From positions 1 to 5,821 of the forward strand of contig SYEI01000134.1 of NCBI GenBank assembly GCA_005800865.1: 5,821 bases of DNA, in the 5' to 3' direction. Every line of letters starts with the position of its first letter. Within the stretch, counting starts at the first letter, position 1. The notes below the pieces were generated by a model, which worked only from the letters and a program-made list of their open reading frames with translations, did not search any database and had not been told where the DNA came from. Positions 1-5,792 of the stretch are shown here, piece by piece. The position numbers and the translations under genes were made by a program. The DNA is from Bacteroidota bacterium. Its GTDB lineage: Bacteria; Bacteroidota; Bacteroidia; B-17B0; Aurantibacillaceae.

Positions 1-14
1 ATCAAAGTATTATT

Positions 15-22
15 TAGCTTTG
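15..22 (+). promoter_or_regulatory. Putative panC promoter, -7 element
   Basis: TAGCTTTG is an exact match to the Bacteroidota -7 consensus TAnnTTTG. It ends 31 nt before the panC ATG, which would give a leader of roughly 25 nt. The partner -33 TTG would fall off the left edge of the window, so only half of the promoter can be checked. An 8-bp match with two free positions can arise by chance in AT-rich DNA, but the placement is right. Confidence 0.45.
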
Positions 23-41
23 GAGCCTATTATTTCAATTA

Positions 42-47
42 AAAGGG
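42..47 (+). promoter_or_regulatory. Shine-Dalgarno-like site of panC
   Basis: AAAGGG lies 6 nt ahead of the ATG at 54. It is the only gene front in the window with a purine-rich stretch of this kind, and it supports the ATG at 54 as the start. Bacteroidota generally rely little on Shine-Dalgarno pairing, so its importance is uncertain. Confidence 0.35.
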
Positions 48-53
48 CTAAAA

Positions 54-896
54 ATGCTTGTATTACGCAAAATAAAAGAAATTGAGGAGCTTATTAGCCT
101 TAAAAAGCAAAAAGGACAAACCATAGGCTTTGTTCCAACCATGGGCGCCTTGCATCAAGGACACATTTCGTTAATTAATTATTCGAAACAACAAACTGAT
201 ATAACGGTCTGTTCCATCTTTGTTAATCCCACTCAGTTTAACAATGCTTCCGATTTAACGCATTATCCTCGCACCCCAGAAGCCGATATTAAATTATTAG
301 AAGAAGCAGGATGCGATATATTGTATATGCCAGAGGTGAAGGATGTTTATTCCGAAAACGACACCAGAAAATTTGACTTTGGGTATTTAGATACGATTTT
401 AGAAGGCGCTAAACGACCTGGACACTTTAATGGAGTAGGACAGGTGGTTAGCATTTTATTAGAAGGCGTGAAGCCTCATAAAGCGTTTTTTGGCAGCAAA
501 GATTATCAGCAGGTAATGGTTGTGAAAAGTTTGGTAAAACAATTAAACTTGGAGGTTGAGATTATAGCTTGCCCAATTTTAAGAGAACCTGATGGTTTGG
601 CCATGAGTTCAAGGAACGTTAGATTAAATGAGCAAGAGCGCCTTGAAGCTGCTGCAATTCCAGAAATGATGAAGCTTGGCAACCAAATATTAAAATTATA
701 TGGCATTACCGAAGCAAAAAAATACATATCTAGTGTTGTGGCAACTATACCAAATATGAAATTAGAATATTACGAAGTTTGTGATGCAGAAACTTTAGAA
801 TTATTAACGGAATTTAATCCTAAACAAAAAGCAGTTTCTTTAATAGCGGTGTTTGTTGGTAACATTCGTTTAATTGATAATTGGATGATTAATTAA
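54..896 (+). CDS. panC: Pantothenate synthetase (pantoate--beta-alanine ligase)
   Basis: This cytoplasmic enzyme joins pantoate to beta-alanine using ATP, through a pantoyl-adenylate intermediate. It is the last step of pantothenate synthesis, ahead of CoA. The 280 aa match the usual family length. Visible motifs, in order, are PTMGALHQGH at 28-37 (the HIGH-like nucleotide-binding motif, with His34 and His37), FVNPTQF at 56-62, RPGHFNGV at 121-128, FGSKDYQQ at 146-153 and REPDGLAMSSRN at 177-188 (the KMSKS-like loop). The ATG at 54 is chosen because the next in-frame Met is residue 30, inside the HIGH-like motif, and an SD-like AAAGGG precedes it. panD, often beside panC, is not in the window. 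glyS follows 75 nt downstream with its own probable promoter, so co-transcription is not required. Arginine codons are mixed (CGC, CGA, CGT, AGA, AGG), unlike glyS, suggesting modest expression. Confidence 0.97.
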   Translation: MLVLRKIKEIEELISLKKQKGQTIGFVPTMGALHQGHISLINYSKQQTDITVCSIFVNPTQFNNASDLTHYPRTPEADIKLLEEAGCDILYMPEVKDVYSENDTRKFDFGYLDTILEGAKRPGHFNGVGQVVSILLEGVKPHKAFFGSKDYQQVMVVKSLVKQLNLEVEIIACPILREPDGLAMSSRNVRLNEQERLEAAAIPEMMKLGNQILKLYGITEAKKYISSVVATIPNMKLEYYEVCDAETLELLTEFNPKQKAVSLIAVFVGNIRLIDNWMIN

Positions 897-911
897 ATAC
901 AATTTTAATAT

Positions 912-919
912 TATTTTTG
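912..919 (+). promoter_or_regulatory. Putative glyS promoter, -7 element
   Basis: TATTTTTG is an exact TAnnTTTG match 52 nt before the glyS ATG, in the 75-nt gap after panC. No TTG sits at the preferred distance upstream; the nearest, at 881-883 inside the end of panC, is 28 nt away and too far. A small perfect inverted repeat (TTGAA, 3-nt spacer, TTCAA, 924-936) lies just downstream in the likely leader. Confidence 0.45.
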
Positions 920-971
920 AACCTTGAATTTTTCAATTCGAAACATCAAACGTTAAAACATTAAATAGATT

Positions 972-2516
972 ATGAGCAACATAAAACCCGAAGATTTTTT
1001 TAAGTCAATTATTGGTCACTGTAAAGAGTACGGATTCATTTTTCAAAGCAGCGAAATTTATGATGGCTTAAGCGCCGTTTACGATTACGGACAAATGGGA
1101 GCGGAGTTAAAGAAAAACATTCGCGACTATTGGTGGAAAGCCATGGTGCAAATGAATGAAAATATTGTAGGAATTGATTCTGCCATTTTTATGCACCCAA
1201 CCACTTGGAAGGCAAGTGGACACGTGGATGCTTTTAACGATCCATTAATTGATAATAAAGACAGTAAAAAACGTTACCGTGCGGATGTATTAATTGAAGA
1301 ACACGTTGCGAAGATTGAAGATAAAATCAATAAAGAAGTTGAAAAAGCAGCTAAACGTTTCGAGAATTTTGACGCAGAAATGTTTAAATCGACTAACGGA
1401 CGTGTAAAAGAATACCAAGATAAAATTGATGCGATTAACGAGCGTTTTAAAACAGCATTAAACGCTAATAATTTAGAAGAAGTCAAACAAATTATTGTTG
1501 ATTTGGAAATTGTTTGCCCGATTAGCGGAACTAAAAATTGGACAGATGTTCGTCAGTTTAACTTAATGTTCAACACATCTACTGGTGCAGTGACAGATGA
1601 AACTAACATTATTTATTTACGTCCCGAAACAGCACAGGGTATTTTTGTAAACTACTTAAACGTTCAAAAAACAGGACGTATGAAATTGCCGTTTGGTATT
1701 GCACAAACAGGTAAAGCATTCCGTAATGAGATTGTGGCTCGTCAGTTTATTTTCCGTATGCGTGAATTTGAACAAATGGAAATGCAATTCTTCATTAAAC
1801 CAGGAACAGAAATGGAATGGTATGAGTATTGGAAAAAAGCGCGTTTAAACTGGCATTTAGCTTTAGGCTTAGGTTCAGAGAAATACCGTTTTCATGACCA
1901 TTTAAAATTAGCACATTACGCTAATGCAGCTTGCGATATTGAACATCAATTCCCATTTGGTTTTAAAGAATTAGAAGGAATTCATTCACGTACGGATTTC
2001 GATTTAAAACAACACCAAGAATTTTCAGGAAAAAAATTACAGTATTTTGATTCGGAAACTAACGAAAGTTATGTTCCTTATGTTTTAGAAACATCCGTTG
2101 GTTTAGATCGTTTATTTTTGGCAGTATTATCATCTGCTTTAAAAGAAGAGTCATTAGAAGGTGGAGATACGCGTACGGTATTGAATTTACCTCCAGCTTT
2201 AGCACCATACAAAGCAGCTATTTTTCCATTAGTGAAAAAAGATGGTTTACCAGAATTAGCGGAAAGCATTATGAAAGACTTGAAGTTTGACTTTATGGTA
2301 GCTTATGATGAAAAAGATACAGTTGGTAAACGTTACCGTCGTCAGGATGCTATTGGTACACCTTTCTGTATTACGGTTGATCATCAAAGTTTAGAAGACA
2401 AAACAGTAACCATACGTCACAGAGATACGATGAAACAAGATAGAGTGGCGATTGCTGATTTACATGCTATCTTAACTGAAAAGACTAGTATTAATAGTTT
2501 GTTGAGGGCTCTTTAA
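972..2516 (+). CDS. glyS: Glycyl-tRNA synthetase, single-chain alpha2 type
   Basis: This cytoplasmic class II synthetase attaches glycine to tRNA-Gly. Its 514 aa fit the homodimeric alpha2 type, not the two-gene GlyQ/GlyS form. In order, I see motif 1 around 40-60 (GAELKKNIRDYWWKAM), a charged helical insertion at about 105-175, LRPETAQGIF at 216-225, motif 2 at about 250-270 (FRNEI then RMREFEQME), a glycine-pocket region with ELEGIHSRTDFD at 333-344, motif 3 GLDRLFLAVL at 377-386, and an anticodon-binding domain from about 405 (LAPYKAAIFPL). The stretch CPISG at 182-186 sits where many relatives have a CPxCG zinc knuckle, so a cysteine appears lost. From memory this is common in Bacteroidetes. 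The gene ends in tandem stops, TAA TAG. Arginine is almost always CGT until the last 40 codons, the mark of a highly expressed gene. Confidence 0.97.
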   Translation: MSNIKPEDFFKSIIGHCKEYGFIFQSSEIYDGLSAVYDYGQMGAELKKNIRDYWWKAMVQMNENIVGIDSAIFMHPTTWKASGHVDAFNDPLIDNKDSKKRYRADVLIEEHVAKIEDKINKEVEKAAKRFENFDAEMFKSTNGRVKEYQDKIDAINERFKTALNANNLEEVKQIIVDLEIVCPISGTKNWTDVRQFNLMFNTSTGAVTDETNIIYLRPETAQGIFVNYLNVQKTGRMKLPFGIAQTGKAFRNEIVARQFIFRMREFEQMEMQFFIKPGTEMEWYEYWKKARLNWHLALGLGSEKYRFHDHLKLAHYANAACDIEHQFPFGFKELEGIHSRTDFDLKQHQEFSGKKLQYFDSETNESYVPYVLETSVGLDRLFLAVLSSALKEESLEGGDTRTVLNLPPALAPYKAAIFPLVKKDGLPELAESIMKDLKFDFMVAYDEKDTVGKRYRRQDAIGTPFCITVDHQSLEDKTVTIRHRDTMKQDRVAIADLHAILTEKTSINSLLRAL

Positions 2517-2532
2517 TAGAGTATTAAAAATT

Positions 2533-2570
2533 AAAAAAGCACTTACAAAAAAAATGTAGGTGCTTTTTTT
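2533..2570 (+). terminator. Bidirectional terminator between glyS and the thioesterase gene
   Basis: The arms 2533-2547 and 2555-2569 pair over 15 bp around an A7 loop. The core is GCACTTACA against TGTAGGTGC, flanked by A6 and T7. The only flaw is a T-G pair, which is a G-U wobble in + RNA and an A-C mismatch in - RNA. The hairpin starts 16 nt after the glyS stop. With a T-tract on each strand it can end both convergent transcripts. The stop codon of the thioesterase gene (2569-2571) lies at its right edge. Confidence 0.9.
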
Positions 2571-2997
2571 ATATGGTATAGCCTGCCTTCTCAGCAGGAT
2601 AGGTATTAAATGTACCCAGTGCTTTTGCGATAACGATATTGTTTCTTGCAGGACAAATGATATTTCCACTTGTCACAATTAAACGTTTGCCTTGTTGTTC
2701 TACTTTACCAATGCCTTGAAGAATATCTCCCACAAAAGCAGCGGATAAGAAATTTATTTTAAATTCAATAGTAGATACAATGTGATGCTCCTTAGCAGAA
2801 ACTGATAGGGCAGTCACTCCCAACAAACCATCCATTAAAGCAGAAATAACGCCGCCATGAGCAGCTTTTGGTGTAGCCAAATGTTCGGGCTTTATGGTAA
2901 TATAATAATGCACTAAGCCTGGTTCAATGATTTTAAAATCCATTCCCAGTGTTTTTCCGAAATTATTTTGTGCGATATATTGTTCTACTAATGTCAT
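2569..2997 (-). CDS. PaaI-family hotdog-fold thioesterase
   Basis: A 142-aa single-domain protein, typical of the PaaI/YbgC-like hotdog thioesterases that hydrolyse acyl-CoA thioesters in the cytoplasm. The diagnostic stretch is HGGVISALMDGLLGVTAL at 47-64. His47, the two glycines and Asp56 match the family's active-site helix pattern. STIEFKINFLSAA at 75-87 is the usual beta strand that follows it. The ATG at 2997 gives a normal N-terminus (MTLVEQYIAQNNFGKTLGM), like relatives that begin with a short helix before the G-M/I strand. There is no signal peptide. Substrate cannot be told: phenylacetyl-CoA genes are not nearby, so paaI is not assigned. The gene lies 63 nt downstream of pckA on the same strand, with the pckA terminator hairpin between them and no visible promoter, so expression may depend on read-through. 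No Shine-Dalgarno is visible. Confidence 0.9.
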   Translation of the reverse strand: MTLVEQYIAQNNFGKTLGMDFKIIEPGLVHYYITIKPEHLATPKAAHGGVISALMDGLLGVTALSVSAKEHHIVSTIEFKINFLSAAFVGDILQGIGKVEQQGKRLIVTSGNIICPARNNIVIAKALGTFNTYPAEKAGYTI

Positions 2998-3003
2998 GAT
3001 GTG

Positions 3004-3044
3004 AAAATTAAAAACCCCTAATTCGTTTCCAAATTAGGGGTTTT
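3004..3044 (-). terminator. pckA terminator
   Basis: A perfect 13-bp stem (3011-3023 with 3032-3044; core CCCCTAATT against AATTAGGGG) encloses an 8-nt loop. On the - strand it is followed by a T-rich tail (TTTTTAATTTT, counting the end of the stem). It starts 16 nt after the pckA stop and ends a few bases before the thioesterase start. It has the form of an intrinsic terminator, although the tail is interrupted by AA, which could make it leaky. Confidence 0.88.
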
Positions 3045-3060
3045 AATTGATTATAAAAAA

Positions 3061-4674
3061 TTAAGCTTCTTGAGCTACTTTTGGAGCAGCTGCTAAAATT
3101 TCAGCATTTGCCGCAGAAGCATATTGATCAAAGTTTTTCACAAATTGCTCAGCTAAGTTTTTAGCTTTTGCATCGTAAGCTGCTTTATCTGCCCATGAGT
3201 TACGTGGATCTAAAATTTCTGTAGGAACATCTTTACAAGTTTTAGGGAATTTTAAACCAAAGAAATTAGTAGTACCCATTTCTGCTTTGTCTAATTCGCC
3301 ATTTAAAGCTGCTGTAATTAAAGCACGTGTGTAAGATAATTTAATACGATTACCAACACCATAGCTTCCGCCAACCCATCCAGTATTTAATAACCAAACG
3401 TTTACGTTGTGTTTCTTTAATTTTTCTCCTAATAACTCAGCATATTTTGTTGGGTGTAAAGGTAAAAACGCTTTACCAAAACAAGCAGAGAAAGTTGTAG
3501 TAGGCTCAGTAATTCCCATTTCAGTTCCTGCTACTTTAGCGGTGTAACCAGAAATGAAGTTATACATAGCTTGACCAGTATTTAACTTAGAGATTGGAGG
3601 TAAAACACCAAACGCATCGCATGTTAAAAAGAAAATATTTTTTGGAATATCACCAACGGCTGGTGTTACTGCATTATCAATATAATTAGCTGGGTAACTT
3701 ACACGAGTGTTTTCTGTACGAGTAATATCAGCGTAATTAACAGTAGTTGTTCCTTCGTAATAATTAATGTTCTCTAATAAAGAACCAAATTTAATAGCAT
3801 TAAAAATTTGAGGCTCTTTTTCAGCAGTTAAGTCAACACATTTAGCGTAACAACCACCTTCAAAGTGAAATACTGAATTATCAGCCCATCCATGCTCATC
3901 ATCACCAATTAATTTACGGTTAGGATCAGCAGATAAAGTAGTTTTTCCAGTTCCTGATAAACCAAAGAAAATGGCAGTATCACCATCTTTACCAATATTA
4001 GCAGAACAGTGCATTGAAAGCACTTTCTTTTCGTGTGGTAAAATATAGTTTAATACAGCAAAAATTGATTTTTTAATTTCTCCTGTATAACCAGTTCCAC
4101 CAATTAAAATTGTTTTTTTAGTGAAATTGATGATTGCAAAGTTATGTTGGCGAGTCCCATCAATTTTAGGGTCTGCCATAAAACCTGGTGCATTTAAAAT
4201 CACCCAATCGTGTTTAAAGGTTTTAATTTCTTCTCTTGTAGGACGTAAAAATAAGTTTGAAGCGAACAAGTTAGCCCAAGGCGTTTCGTTTACCACACGA
4301 ATATTGATTCTAAAAGATGGATCAGCGCAAGCGTATGCATCTCTCACCCAAACCTCTTTGTTACCTAAATAAGCTAACATACGGTTGTGTAAGGCATCAA
4401 ATTTATCTGATTCAAAACGGTTATTTACATCTCCCCACCAAACGCTGTCTTTTGTATTTTCGTCGTAAACAACAAATTTATCTTTAGGCGAGCGACCAGT
4501 AAATTCTCCAGTATCAATAGCTAAAGCGCCAACATCAGTTAATACCCCTTGTCCACGAACAATCGTTTCTTCAACTAGTTCTGATGGATGCAAGTTCCAA
4601 TAAGCCATTTCAACATTTGCTAAGCCTAATTGGGCAACAGAAGCATCTTGTGCTTTTAATCCAATTTCGTTCAT
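3061..4674 (-). CDS. pckA: Phosphoenolpyruvate carboxykinase (ATP)
   Basis: This cytoplasmic enzyme converts oxaloacetate and ATP to PEP, CO2 and ADP, the entry step of gluconeogenesis; in some anaerobes it runs in reverse to fix CO2. The 537 aa are full length for the ATP-dependent family. Motifs in order are FTGRSPKDKF at 58-67 (substrate-binding Arg61), GGTGYTGEIKKS at 192-203 (metal-ligand lysine region), the P-loop GLSGTGKTT at 238-246, kinase-2 LIGDDEHGW at 255-263 (metal-binding aspartates), ENTRVSYP at 321-328, CDAFGVLPP at 352-360, and GYTAKVAGTE at 376-385. Every key residue I can judge is present. The Ala-rich C-terminus (ANAEILAAAPKVAQEA) is unremarkable. The ATG at 4674 follows an A/T-rich leader without Shine-Dalgarno, 31 nt from an exact TAnnTTTG element. 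A strong hairpin terminator follows. No catabolite-type operator is recognisable. Confidence 0.98.
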   Translation of the reverse strand: MNEIGLKAQDASVAQLGLANVEMAYWNLHPSELVEETIVRGQGVLTDVGALAIDTGEFTGRSPKDKFVVYDENTKDSVWWGDVNNRFESDKFDALHNRMLAYLGNKEVWVRDAYACADPSFRINIRVVNETPWANLFASNLFLRPTREEIKTFKHDWVILNAPGFMADPKIDGTRQHNFAIINFTKKTILIGGTGYTGEIKKSIFAVLNYILPHEKKVLSMHCSANIGKDGDTAIFFGLSGTGKTTLSADPNRKLIGDDEHGWADNSVFHFEGGCYAKCVDLTAEKEPQIFNAIKFGSLLENINYYEGTTTVNYADITRTENTRVSYPANYIDNAVTPAVGDIPKNIFFLTCDAFGVLPPISKLNTGQAMYNFISGYTAKVAGTEMGITEPTTTFSACFGKAFLPLHPTKYAELLGEKLKKHNVNVWLLNTGWVGGSYGVGNRIKLSYTRALITAALNGELDKAEMGTTNFFGLKFPKTCKDVPTEILDPRNSWADKAAYDAKAKNLAEQFVKNFDQYASAANAEILAAAPKVAQEA

Positions 4675-4705
4675 TATATAAAGAATTTAGTTTTTAGTTA
4701 GGCTG

Positions 4706-4713
4706 CAAAAATA
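4706..4713 (-). promoter_or_regulatory. Putative pckA promoter, -7 element
   Basis: On the - strand TATTTTTG matches TAnnTTTG exactly and is followed by C, as is frequent in this phylum. It sits 31 nt before the pckA ATG, giving a likely leader of about 25 nt. The -33 region falls inside the terminator hairpin at 4715-4746 and has no TTG at the usual spacing, so recognition may rest mainly on the -7 box. Confidence 0.55.
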
Positions 4714-4714
4714 C

Positions 4715-4746
4715 AAAAAAAATCGAGTCGTTTCTGACTCGATTTT
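4715..4746 (-). terminator. Terminator of the smpB-lipoprotein unit
   Basis: A perfect 11-bp stem (AAAATCGAGTC at 4719-4729, GACTCGATTTT at 4736-4746) with a 6-nt loop is followed on the - strand by a run of eight T (4722-4715, partly inside the stem). It lies 82 nt after the lipoprotein stop codon and directly touches the pckA promoter. The form is a classical intrinsic terminator for transcription arriving from smpB and the lipoprotein gene. Confidence 0.87.
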
Positions 4747-4828
4747 CCACAATTTTGAGATGAAAACTTGTTTTTTGTTGAAAAATAAGCTGTTAAATAA
4801 GATGCATGATTAAAATCAGGCATTTAAT

Positions 4829-5239
4829 TTATCTTGCTTTATGCTGACATTCAGCATTTTCATTCACTATAATAAGGTCGCTACCTGCGGCAATTTTTCT
4901 CACAGATTCAAAAAAAGCAATCATATCTTTTTTACCTGGTAATTCAGATAAATTAAAACAATAATCTGTTTCTCCTTCGCGTCCCCAATTAACTGTTTTG
5001 TATGCAGGTTTACTAGGATGACTGTCAACATAAGCTAAAAACGCGGTTCTTTTTTCTGAGTCTGTACCAGCGCCTTTACTTATAAATGATACTAACAAAC
5101 GGTATACAATTGGCGCTTCAGGTGCTGCTGAAGAAGAAGTTACTGGTGCGGTTTCGGTTACTTTAGCGGCTTCTTTCTTTGATTTACAAGAAATACATGC
5201 TAAGCTAATTAATGAGGCTAAAAAAAATAATTGTTTCAT
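4829..5239 (-). CDS. Putative lipoprotein of unknown function
   Basis: A 136-aa protein that I cannot assign to a named family. Residues 1-18 (MKQLFFLASLISLACISC) form a short signal peptide: a lysine, a hydrophobic core, then cysteines at 15 and 18. Neither is a textbook lipobox. Cys18, followed by Lys-Ser-Lys-Lys-Glu, looks like the mature N-terminus of many Bacteroidetes lipoproteins, and Cys15 (SLAC) is the alternative. A low-complexity Ala/Ser/Thr/Pro linker spans about 24-42. A compact domain follows from about 45 (VYRLLVSFISKGAGTD), with WGREGETDYCFNLSEL at 85-100 and Cys131 near the end. Cys94 and Cys131 could form a disulfide outside the cytoplasm. Membrane anchoring in the periplasm or on the surface is inferred. 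The gene lies 50 nt after smpB on the same strand without a clear promoter, so it may share the smpB transcript. A perfect 7-bp inverted repeat (4841-4857) sits in its last codons. Confidence 0.8.
   Translation of the reverse strand: MKQLFFLASLISLACISCKSKKEAAKVTETAPVTSSSAAPEAPIVYRLLVSFISKGAGTDSEKRTAFLAYVDSHPSKPAYKTVNWGREGETDYCFNLSELPGKKDMIAFFESVRKIAAGSDLIIVNENAECQHKAR
4841..4857 (-). repeat. Perfect inverted repeat in the 3' end of the lipoprotein gene
   Basis: ATGCTGA and TCAGCAT are separated by CAT. The repeat lies 9 nt inside the stop codon of the lipoprotein gene and would fold into a 7-bp stem with a 3-nt loop in mRNA. No T-tract follows, so it is not an intrinsic terminator. It may simply be chance within codons for Glu-Cys-Gln-His. 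Confidence 0.5.
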
Positions 5240-5262
5240 TATATTACATTATTTTGGGTTTT

Positions 5263-5290
5263 ATCCGCCGAAACTATTGTGAAGGCGGGT
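5263..5290 (-). repeat. GC-rich inverted repeat after smpB
   Basis: CCGCC (5265-5269) pairs with GGCGG (5284-5288) around a 14-nt spacer, extendable by a T-G pair and an A-T pair on the outside. It begins at the smpB stop codon and fills half of the 50-nt gap to the lipoprotein gene. Its GC-rich arms stand out from very AT-rich surroundings. No real T-tract follows on the - strand (ATAAAACCC), so a classical terminator is unlikely. A processing hairpin, an attenuator or a copy of a dispersed palindromic repeat are all possible. Confidence 0.55.
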
Positions 5291-5748
5291 TATTTAAATT
5301 TTCGATCCATTTCTCGATTCAAGTCCTTTGTTTTCAAATCATCTCGTTTGTCGTAGGTTTTTTTACCTTTTGCAATGGCTATTTCTACTTTTGCATAACC
5401 GCTATCTGATGTAAATAATAGAGTAGGGATGATAGTTAAACCTTTATCTACCATTTTTTTTTGAATTTTAGTAAGCTCTTGTTTATTCAATAATAATTTA
5501 CGTTCCCTTGTTGGTTCGTGGTTATATAAATTACCTTCTGTATATATGCTAATATTTAAACTTTTAATATATAATTCGCCTTGTCTGAAGTAACAAAAAC
5601 TATCTACTAATGATGCTTTCCCTTCTCTAATAGCTTTAATTTCAGTTCCAACTAAAACAATACCAGCTGTGTATTTTTCAATAAAAGTATAATCAAAACT
5701 CGCTCTTCGGTTTTTGATTGATATTTTTTGCTGTATATTCGGTTTCAA
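5290..5748 (-). CDS. smpB: SsrA-binding protein SmpB
   Basis: SmpB binds tmRNA and delivers it to stalled ribosomes in trans-translation, so the blocked ribosome is freed and the unfinished protein tagged for degradation. The 152 aa match the family. Visible hallmarks are KISIKNRRASFDYTFIEKYTAGIVL at 8-32 (shown in part by RRASFDY at 14-20), GTEIKAIREGKAS at 34-46, NHEPTRERKLLLNK at 76-89, and the tail AKGKKTYDKRDDLKTKD at 126-142, which reaches into the decoding site. The start is TTG at 5748. An in-frame TAA lies immediately upstream, and the first internal Met is residue 99, far inside the beta-barrel domain, so no ATG start is possible. Upstream is an exact TAnnTTTG promoter element. Downstream, 50 nt away, is the lipoprotein gene. 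The gene for tmRNA itself is not in the window. Confidence 0.96.
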   Translation of the reverse strand: MKPNIQQKISIKNRRASFDYTFIEKYTAGIVLVGTEIKAIREGKASLVDSFCYFRQGELYIKSLNISIYTEGNLYNHEPTRERKLLLNKQELTKIQKKMVDKGLTIIPTLLFTSDSGYAKVEIAIAKGKKTYDKRDDLKTKDLNREMDRKFK

Positions 5749-5767
5749 TTAGTATAAATTTAAGATA

Positions 5768-5775
5768 CAAAGATA
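5768..5775 (-). promoter_or_regulatory. Putative smpB promoter, -7 element
   Basis: On the - strand TATCTTTG matches TAnnTTTG exactly, 19 nt ahead of the TTG start codon, giving a very short leader of perhaps 12-15 nt. No TTG is found at the usual -33 spacing. The position supports the TTG start at 5748. Confidence 0.45.
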
Positions 5776-5792
5776 CATAAATACTTGTTGTG

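Noticed and set aside
506..727. 73-aa open frame on - within panC
   Set aside because: Antisense shadow of panC; no conserved features and no start signals.
924..939. TTGAA/TTCAA and GAATT/AATTC inverted repeats between panC and glyS as a panC terminator
   Set aside because: The stems are 5 bp of mostly A-T pairs and no T-tract follows. They lie downstream of the likely glyS promoter, so they do not terminate panC convincingly.
1274..1486. 70-aa open frame on - within glyS
   Set aside because: The Leu/Ser-rich composition comes from reading the Lys/Glu-rich helical insertion of GlyRS backwards.
2472..2669. 65-aa open frame on - spanning the glyS end and the shared terminator
   Set aside because: It crosses the terminator hairpin and overlaps the thioesterase in another frame; no support for coding.
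4121..4372. 83-aa open frame on + within pckA
   Set aside because: It lies wholly opposite a certain gene with strong conserved motifs and has no promoter or recognisable domain.
4683..4700. Near-direct repeat ACTAAA in the pckA leader as an operator
   Set aside because: Two six-base A-rich copies are expected by chance in such AT-rich DNA.
4803..4822. Imperfect inverted repeat TGCATGATT / AATCAGGCA downstream of the lipoprotein gene
   Set aside because: It has one mismatch, a 2-nt loop and no T-tract. The strong hairpin at 4715-4746 is a much better terminator.
5212..5409. 65-aa open frame on + across the lipoprotein start and the 3' end of smpB
   Set aside because: It is antisense to smpB, its composition is Phe/Ile/Cys-rich as expected from reading AT-rich DNA backwards, and it matches no family.
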